From an uncultured Eubacteriales bacterium (GTDB lineage Bacteria; Bacillota; Clostridia; Oscillospirales; Acutalibacteraceae), in NCBI GenBank assembly GCA_900317795.1, contig ONIF01000094.1, forward strand, positions 1 to 8,751: 8,751 bases of DNA, in the 5' to 3' direction. Position numbers and translations under genes: made by a program. Below are positions 1 through 4,489 of this stretch, in pieces. Every line of letters begins with the position of its first letter. Position 1 is the first letter of the stretch. The notes beneath the pieces were generated by a model. It saw only the letters and a list, made by a program, of their open reading frames with translations, was not told the DNA's origin and made no database searches.

Positions 1-16
1 CTACTTGATTACTACC

Positions 17-48
17 CCCGACGGGAGCTGTATTTATCGGGTTTTTTT
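17..48 (+). terminator. Possible intrinsic terminator upstream of the iterons
   Basis: CCCGA (17-21) can pair with TCGGG (37-41), leaving a 15-nt loop, and seven T residues follow directly (42-48). The stem is short and the loop large, and an alternative small fold (CCCG with CGGG) competes. It could end a transcript entering from the left and shield the origin, but this is only a plausible call. Confidence 0.35.
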
Positions 49-57
49 GTGCTTGAG

Positions 58-173
58 GTACGAAACTTTTCCGGCTGGAGTACGGAACTTTTCCAACTGG
101 GGTACGGAACTTTTCCAACTGGAGTACGGAACTTTTCCTGTTGAGGTACGGAACTTTTCCAAATATAGTACGA
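58..173 (+). repeat. Iteron array of a Rep_3-type plasmid replication origin
   Basis: The core GTACGGAACTTTTCC occurs five times, at 58-72 (one mismatch, GTACGAAAC), 80-94, 102-116, 124-138 and 146-160. The period is exactly 22 bp, two helical turns. A truncated sixth copy, GTACGA, sits in phase at 168-173. Each core contains the small dyad GGAA-CTT-TTCC. Regularly phased 22-bp direct repeats just upstream of a Rep_3 gene are the classical Rep-binding sites of theta-replicating plasmids. The AT-rich stretch after them (about 161-240) is a natural candidate for the unwinding region. No convincing DnaA box (TTATNCACA) was seen. Confidence 0.88.
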
Positions 174-180
174 TTATCTA

Positions 181-209
181 TTGACAAAAGAGATAATTTT
201 TGGTAAAAT
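181..209 (+). promoter_or_regulatory. Promoter of the rep gene
   Basis: TTGACA (181-186) and TAAAAT (204-209) are separated by 17 bp, a near-perfect sigma-70/sigma-A promoter. It lies directly after the iterons and 34 bp before the rep ATG. GAGGTGA (229-235) is the ribosome binding site, 7 nt before ATG at 243. An imperfect inverted repeat (196-207 against 213-223) overlaps the -10 region and could be an operator for Rep autoregulation; that last point is inference. Confidence 0.8.
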
Positions 210-242
210 AAATTTATCAAAATTATATGAGGTGAATGTAAT

Positions 243-1272
243 ATGCCAAAAAGAAACAGACTTCCAATTGTACCGGATTACATAGGCTTGCCGAAAGATT
301 ATGCTCAACTTCTGGTGCAAAAAAGTCACCCTTTGCAAACTCTCTCTGAAACAGATATGACTTTAGCGGAATTTAAAATACTCGATTCTTACTTAAGTAG
401 GATTGATAGTCACAATGCGGATAGACGCTATGTTAGGTTTGAAAGAGGAGAACTTGAAAATATTTTAGGCGTGACGCAAATCAAAAAAGACGACCTTTCT
501 CAAAGATTAGACAATTTATTTCAGGTTGTGACAATCAAAGATGAAAATAAAGAAAAAGGGTTTACCAAGATTGCATTGTTTGAAAAGGCTGAAGCCAGTC
601 AAGATGAAAACGGTTTATGGCAAGTCGATCTTGCTTGCACAGAAGCTGCACTGGAATATATATTCAATATTGAAAATATTGGTTATCTCCGCTATCGTTT
701 GAAAAATATCATAGACCTTAAAAGTCGTTACAGCTATATTCTGTATCTCTATTTGGAGAATAACCGCTTTAGAAAAACATGGAAAATCAGCTTAAAAGAA
801 CTCAAACAAATACTTAACTGCAACGCTGAACGATATGAAAGCTATAAATACTTTAATGCCGAAGTTCTGAAAAAACAAAAAAGGAAGATATTTTACAGCA
901 ATAAAGTTTACCATCGAAACACTTGCAGATGGTACTTCCAGCATCGAACAACAAATTAAACCAACTGCAAAAATAGATAAATCTCATCATGAAATTGATG
1001 ATGACAATGATTCTGAAACTGAAGAAATAGATTATGGAGGAGAACTTGCCAATTTATTGGGGGATGTTGCCTGCGACAATGAATTTAGCCCTAAACAAAT
1101 CAGAATTATACAAGATTTAGTTTTAAGGGTGGTTGGAAGTGACCCTTTGAAATGCTGTCATTATCTTATACATAAAGTACACTTACTTGATTATCATAAG
1201 GCCAAAAATCGTTATAGCTATCTCATAAAGATGATAAATAACGATATAAAAAATCCTGATGATATGCAGTAA
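243..1272 (+). pseudogene. Replication initiator protein, Rep_3/RepB family, frameshifted
   Basis: This gene would encode the initiator that binds the upstream iterons and starts plasmid replication. From ATG 243 (GAGGTGA seven bases before) the first frame gives a typical Rep_3 start (MPKRNRLPIVPDYIGLP), then the winged-helix region including the YLRYRLKNI, LKSRYSYILYLYLE and ISLKELKQIL stretches. After codon AAA at 870 the frame runs into atypical residues and stops at 959. From 871 the +1 frame continues without a stop to TAA at 1272. It reads GRYFTAIKFTIE, an acidic linker, then a conserved-looking C-terminal domain with AKNRYSYLIKMINNDI. Compared with the family as I recall it, roughly 15 residues between VLKK and KKGR are absent, so the lesion looks like a deletion in an A-rich tract rather than a single-base error. 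A -1 slippery site does not fit, because the needed shift is +1 (or -2). Confident on family; the true state of the gene depends on sequence accuracy. Confidence 0.82.
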
Positions 1273-1300
1273 AGTGTTTTTGTTATATAGGGGATACTTT

Positions 1301-1369
1301 ATGCCTAAAACGGAAGTCATAAAATTTCTTGGAACTCACATTAAGCATATAAAAAAGCGGAAAGTCTAA
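1301..1369 (+). other. Short ORF of 22 codons after rep, possibly a truncated gene
   Basis: ATG at 1301 follows a weak GGGGA motif (1290-1294) by 6 nt and encodes MPKTEVIKFLGTHIKHIKKRKV, ending inside the left arm of the terminator hairpin. The basic C-terminus comes from the hairpin sequence itself. It could be the leftover 5' end of a plasmid gene once co-transcribed with rep, or chance. No family is recognised. Confidence 0.15.
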
Positions 1370-1388
1370 AAAACAGACTTTCCGCTTT
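1351..1388 (-). terminator. Intrinsic terminator, probably shared by convergent tetR and rep
   Basis: AAAGCGGAAAGTCT (1354-1367) and AGACTTTCCGCTTT (1375-1388) form a perfect 14-bp stem with a 7-nt loop. On the minus strand the stem runs into six T residues (complement of 1351-1356), so it is a strong terminator for tetR, whose stop codon lies 13 bp away. In the plus direction the following tract (TTATTTATTTTT) is weaker, but the hairpin may also stop rep transcription. Confidence 0.88.
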
Positions 1389-1400
1389 ACTTATTTATTT

Positions 1401-2009
1401 TTACAATAAGCAATGGTCAGTGTTAAGAATACTGGAGATAATAGAGGAAACAAGTGCAGCAATTTCCTCAGGGGATTCTTGCAAGCCGTCGTCAAGCCAT
1501 CTTTGCATGATACCGGCACAGCCGTTCACGATAAAGGAATTATACATTTCCATTTTGATAAAGGAATTATACATTTCCATTTTCGTTTGATTGAAATGAG
1601 TATCAGCATATTTCCACAGGCTGCAAAGATGTTTATTTACAAGTAACTTTGTTTTGTTAAAAAACTTCATGTCGTTATTTTCGCTGAAAAACACACTACA
1701 CATATCGTGATTGTCACCCAAAAACGAGAATATTTTCAACAAATATTGATATATATTTGTTTTATCATTCTCATCAAAATCAAGTATTTTTTCAAATTCC
1801 CTGAAGAACTCGTCTTCCGTTTTGTAAAGCATATCATACACATCTGCATAATGAAAATAAAAAGTTCCCCTGTTCACATCTGCAAGCTCTGACAACTCTG
1901 TTACTGATATTTCATTGATGGGTTTGTCTTGCAGCAAAGACAAAAGAGCTTCTTTAAGGCGTTTTTTGGTATTTCTCACACTTCTGTTTTGATTTCCGCT
2001 CTTGTTCAT
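1401..2009 (-). CDS. TetR/AcrR-family transcriptional repressor with a 9-residue internal duplication
   Basis: A 202-aa DNA-binding regulator. The N-terminal helix-turn-helix is clear at about residues 31-60 (ISVTELSELADVNRGTFYFHY), including the GTFYFHY recognition-helix pattern of TetR proteins. Residues 85-202 form the helical ligand-binding and dimerisation part, ending in a stretch (NGCAGIMQRWLDDG, then SPEEIAALV) typical of small TetR C-terminal domains. I chose the start at 2009 over an upstream in-frame ATG at 2033 because AGGAGG (complement of 2019-2024) sits 9 nt before it and the upstream ATG lacks such a site. KMEMYNSFI occurs twice in a row at residues 143-160 (see repeat). The gene is divergent from the MMPL operon and its promoter overlaps the operon's, so it very probably represses that operon and itself. 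The ligand is unknown. Confidence 0.92.
   Translation of the reverse strand: MNKSGNQNRSVRNTKKRLKEALLSLLQDKPINEISVTELSELADVNRGTFYFHYADVYDMLYKTEDEFFREFEKILDFDENDKTNIYQYLLKIFSFLGDNHDMCSVFFSENNDMKFFNKTKLLVNKHLCSLWKYADTHFNQTKMEMYNSFIKMEMYNSFIVNGCAGIMQRWLDDGLQESPEEIAALVSSIISSILNTDHCLL
1530..1583. repeat. Perfect 27-bp tandem duplication inside tetR
   Basis: Bases 1530-1556 are repeated identically at 1557-1583. The unit is a multiple of three, so the reading frame survives and nine residues (KMEMYNSFI) are doubled in the C-terminal domain of the repressor. Perfect identity suggests a recent slippage-type event. Confidence 0.95.
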
Positions 2010-2081
2010 AATAAAATTCCTCCTCTTGAACATTTACAGCTATATCTGTTGAAAAATAGACATTATTCAAAATATTGTGGG

Positions 2082-2110
2082 TTGACTATGCATAATATAG
2101 TAACTATAAT
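2082..2110 (+). promoter_or_regulatory. Promoter of the MMPL-GLUG operon
   Basis: TTGACT (2082-2087) and a consensus TATAAT (2105-2110) are 17 bp apart, giving a predicted start near 2117. Both hexamers lie within the paired ACTAT/ATAGT dyads, so a bound repressor would block RNA polymerase. GGAGGG (2167-2172) then serves the first gene. Confidence 0.82.
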
Positions 2111-2121
2111 ATATCATAGTC
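2084..2121. promoter_or_regulatory. Paired palindromic operators, likely TetR binding sites
   Basis: Two adjacent dyads share half-sites: ACTAT (2085-2089) with ATAGT (2097-2101), spacer 7, and ACTAT (2103-2107) with ATAGT (2116-2120), spacer 8. The inner half-sites also make a 13-bp palindrome TATAGTAACTATA (2096-2108), and the outer ones extend to GACTATG...CATAGTC (2084-2090, 2115-2121). The 17-18 bp dyad size suits TetR dimers, and two in tandem suggest two dimers. The sites cover the core elements of both divergent promoters. The sequence is direct observation; protein assignment is inference from position. Confidence 0.75.
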
Positions 2122-2141
2122 TAAAATTCAACATTTGTCAA
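2113..2141 (-). promoter_or_regulatory. Promoter of tetR, overlapping the divergent operon promoter
   Basis: On the minus strand TTGACA (complement of 2136-2141) and TATGAT (complement of 2113-2118) are 17 bp apart, a strong promoter. Its -10 overlaps the right outer operator half-site and its predicted start (about 2106) lies within the TATAAT of the opposite promoter. tetR should therefore be autoregulated, and the two promoters should compete for polymerase. Confidence 0.78.
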
Positions 2142-2182
2142 GATTTAAACAGGTGTCGAAATATATGGAGGGCATTTTTTTG

Positions 2183-4489
2183 ATGAATAAGCTTGAAAAT
2201 ATCAAACAGAAAGACAGCGTTATGAAAGTGATAGCAAAATCTATCGTAAAATACCGTTTTTTCATAATGGCAATATTTCTTGCGGCAGCACTTTATTGCG
2301 GTATGTCAATATCCAAAGTGAAAGTAAATGAGGATATAACGGCATTTTTGCCGGAGGACACCGAAACCCGTCAAGGACTTACCATTATGGAAGATGAGTT
2401 CATCACATACGGCACAGCAGATATAATGATTTCAAACATAACCTATGAAACTGCCGAGAAATTGGCTGAAAATATCGGTAACATGGAACATGTCACAACT
2501 GTAACCCTTGATGACAGCCCCTCGCACTATGTAAATTCCTCTGCATTGCTTTCCGTTTCATTTGACGGCACGAGTGACAATGAAAAAATCATATATGCTC
2601 TTTCACAAATAAAAGACAGTCTGAAAGACTATGATGTTTATATCTCGTCTGAAATAGGACAGAATTATTCCGCTCAGGTCGCTGAGGAGATGGGAGGGGT
2701 TCTTCTTCTTACCGTCAGCGTCATCATTTTTGTACTGCTTTTCACATCAAGAAGTTATTTTGAAGTCGCCATTTTCGGTATCGTTTTCATATTTGCGGCA
2801 GTTCTCAACATGGGTACAAATTATCTTCTTGGTACTATATCTTCAATCACAAATTCCATAGCCGTTATTTTACAACTTGCCCTTGCCATAGACTACTCCA
2901 TTATTCTTATACACAGATATCAAGATGAAGTCATCAGACAGCCTACTGAAAAAGCGGCTTTAATAGAGGCTCTTTCAAAAGGCATTATTGAAATATCTTC
3001 CTCAAGCCTTACCACAATTTCAGGCTTGCTTGCACTTACTTTAATGCATTTCAGACTTGGTTATGATTTGGGTGTAGTTCTCACTAAAGGGATTATATTT
3101 AGCATTCTTTCCGTGCTTTTGCTCATGCCGGGATTGATTTTAATGTTCCCGAAAATGCTGAAAAAAACCGCTCACAGAAAACATGTGCCAAATATCGAAT
3201 TATGGGGCAAATTTCTCACAAAATCAAAATATTGCTTTGTGTGGATATTTATAGTAATTATACCAATGTCAATCTATTTTTCTTCAAAGACAAATTACGC
3301 ATTTGCCGACAGCACGATAAATGAATTGATATACTCCGAAAGCCGTGCAACCATGCACAAAATAACAGATACCTTTGACGACTCTACACAAATCGCCCTT
3401 ATTCTTCCAAATGGGAATTATGAAGCTGAAAAAGCCATTATCAAAGAAATAGAAAAAATGGATAATATCAAATCTATCACAGGTCTTGCAAATATAGAGT
3501 CAGAAAAGGGAAAAGTTCTTACGGATAAATATACACCGAGAATGTTTGCAGAACTTCTTGACATGGACCTTGAAGAAACTACTCTTTTATATCAGGCTTA
3601 CGGAGTGGAACACCATCAGTATCAAGGAATTTTCAAGAGTGCAGAGGAATATGAAGTTCCTCTCATAGACATGTTTTTATATGTTTTTGACAAATCAGAC
3701 GAGGGCATTATAAACCTTGACTCAGACAAGAAAGAAAAAATGGATTCCCTGAGAAGCAGTCTTATGCTTGGAATAGACCAGCTTCAAGGCGAAAACTATG
3801 ACAGAATAATCATTTCAACGTCTGTACCAGTTGAGGGAAAAACAAGTACAGAACTTGTTGACGCAATCAGGGAAACAGCAAAAAAATATTATGAAAATAG
3901 TGATAAAAAAGTGCTTGTCATAGGCGAGATAACGAGTGCAAGGGACCTTGCAGACACCTTTAACAGTGACAGCACAAAGATAAATGTTCTTACTATACTT
4001 TTTGTACTTGTGATACTTCTTCTTACTTTCAAGAGTGTTGCAGGCTCCGTATTACTTGTATTTGTTATTCAGGGCAGTATATGGATAAATTTTTCCTTCC
4101 CATATCTTATGAATATAACGAGTTCTTTTGTCACAAATATGATAGTATCTGCTATACAAATGGGTGCTACAATAGATTATGCAATAGTAATCATGAATCA
4201 CTATCAGGAATTGAGAGATAAATTCGACAAGAAACAAGCTATGGTTTTGGCTGTGAATGAGAGCTTTCCAACTATTCTCACATCGGGAACAATTCTCACA
4301 ATGGCAGGATTTTTAATATCCATGAGAGTAAGTGATGTATATATAGGTCACATAGGGCTTGCAGTCGGCAGAGGTGCTTTAATATCCGTTATACTTGTAT
4401 TAACTGTATTACCGCAAATAATAGTGCTTCTTGATAAAATTATCAGCAAGACAAAATTTAAAATCAGTCTGGGAGGTGACGACAAATGA
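2183..4489 (+). CDS. MMPL/RND-superfamily membrane transporter
   Basis: A 768-aa polytopic membrane protein in two repeated halves. TM1 is at about residues 25-42, followed by an extracellular loop (43-170) and TM2-6 (172-322). TM7 (350-366) is followed by a second large loop (367-600) and TM8-12 (601-750). Each half carries the family's Asp-Tyr motif in its fourth helix: LAIDYSIIL (D237-Y238) and GATIDYAIVI (D665-Y666), the presumed proton-relay residues, so the pump looks catalytically intact. MMPL proteins export lipids, peptides or drugs using proton-motive force; the substrate here is unknown. The start at 2183 is chosen because GGAGGG lies 10 nt upstream; an upstream ATG at 2135 would include the ribosome binding site in the coding sequence. 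It is the first gene of the TetR-controlled operon and its stop overlaps the next start by 4 bp (ATGA), implying translational coupling. Confidence 0.93.
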   Translation: MNKLENIKQKDSVMKVIAKSIVKYRFFIMAIFLAAALYCGMSISKVKVNEDITAFLPEDTETRQGLTIMEDEFITYGTADIMISNITYETAEKLAENIGNMEHVTTVTLDDSPSHYVNSSALLSVSFDGTSDNEKIIYALSQIKDSLKDYDVYISSEIGQNYSAQVAEEMGGVLLLTVSVIIFVLLFTSRSYFEVAIFGIVFIFAAVLNMGTNYLLGTISSITNSIAVILQLALAIDYSIILIHRYQDEVIRQPTEKAALIEALSKGIIEISSSSLTTISGLLALTLMHFRLGYDLGVVLTKGIIFSILSVLLLMPGLILMFPKMLKKTAHRKHVPNIELWGKFLTKSKYCFVWIFIVIIPMSIYFSSKTNYAFADSTINELIYSESRATMHKITDTFDDSTQIALILPNGNYEAEKAIIKEIEKMDNIKSITGLANIESEKGKVLTDKYTPRMFAELLDMDLEETTLLYQAYGVEHHQYQGIFKSAEEYEVPLIDMFLYVFDKSDEGIINLDSDKKEKMDSLRSSLMLGIDQLQGENYDRIIISTSVPVEGKTSTELVDAIRETAKKYYENSDKKVLVIGEITSARDLADTFNSDSTKINVLTILFVLVILLLTFKSVAGSVLLVFVIQGSIWINFSFPYLMNITSSFVTNMIVSAIQMGATIDYAIVIMNHYQELRDKFDKKQAMVLAVNESFPTILTSGTILTMAGFLISMRVSDVYIGHIGLAVGRGALISVILVLTVLPQIIVLLDKIISKTKFKISLGGDDK

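Noticed and set aside
58..173. CRISPR array
   Set aside because: The 22-bp period leaves only about 7 bp between cores, far too short for spacers, and the intervening bases are themselves largely repeated; iterons fit.
868..882. Programmed -1 frameshift at the A-AAA-AAC-like tract in rep
   Set aside because: The zero frame reads AAA AAA CAA here and the downstream part needs a +1 (or -2) shift, not -1. The family segment at the join also seems to be missing, which slippage cannot explain.
2135..2182. Upstream ATG (2135) as start of the MMPL gene
   Set aside because: It would place the GGAGGG ribosome binding site inside the coding region, and it has no such site of its own. The M at 2183 fits the usual N-terminus length.
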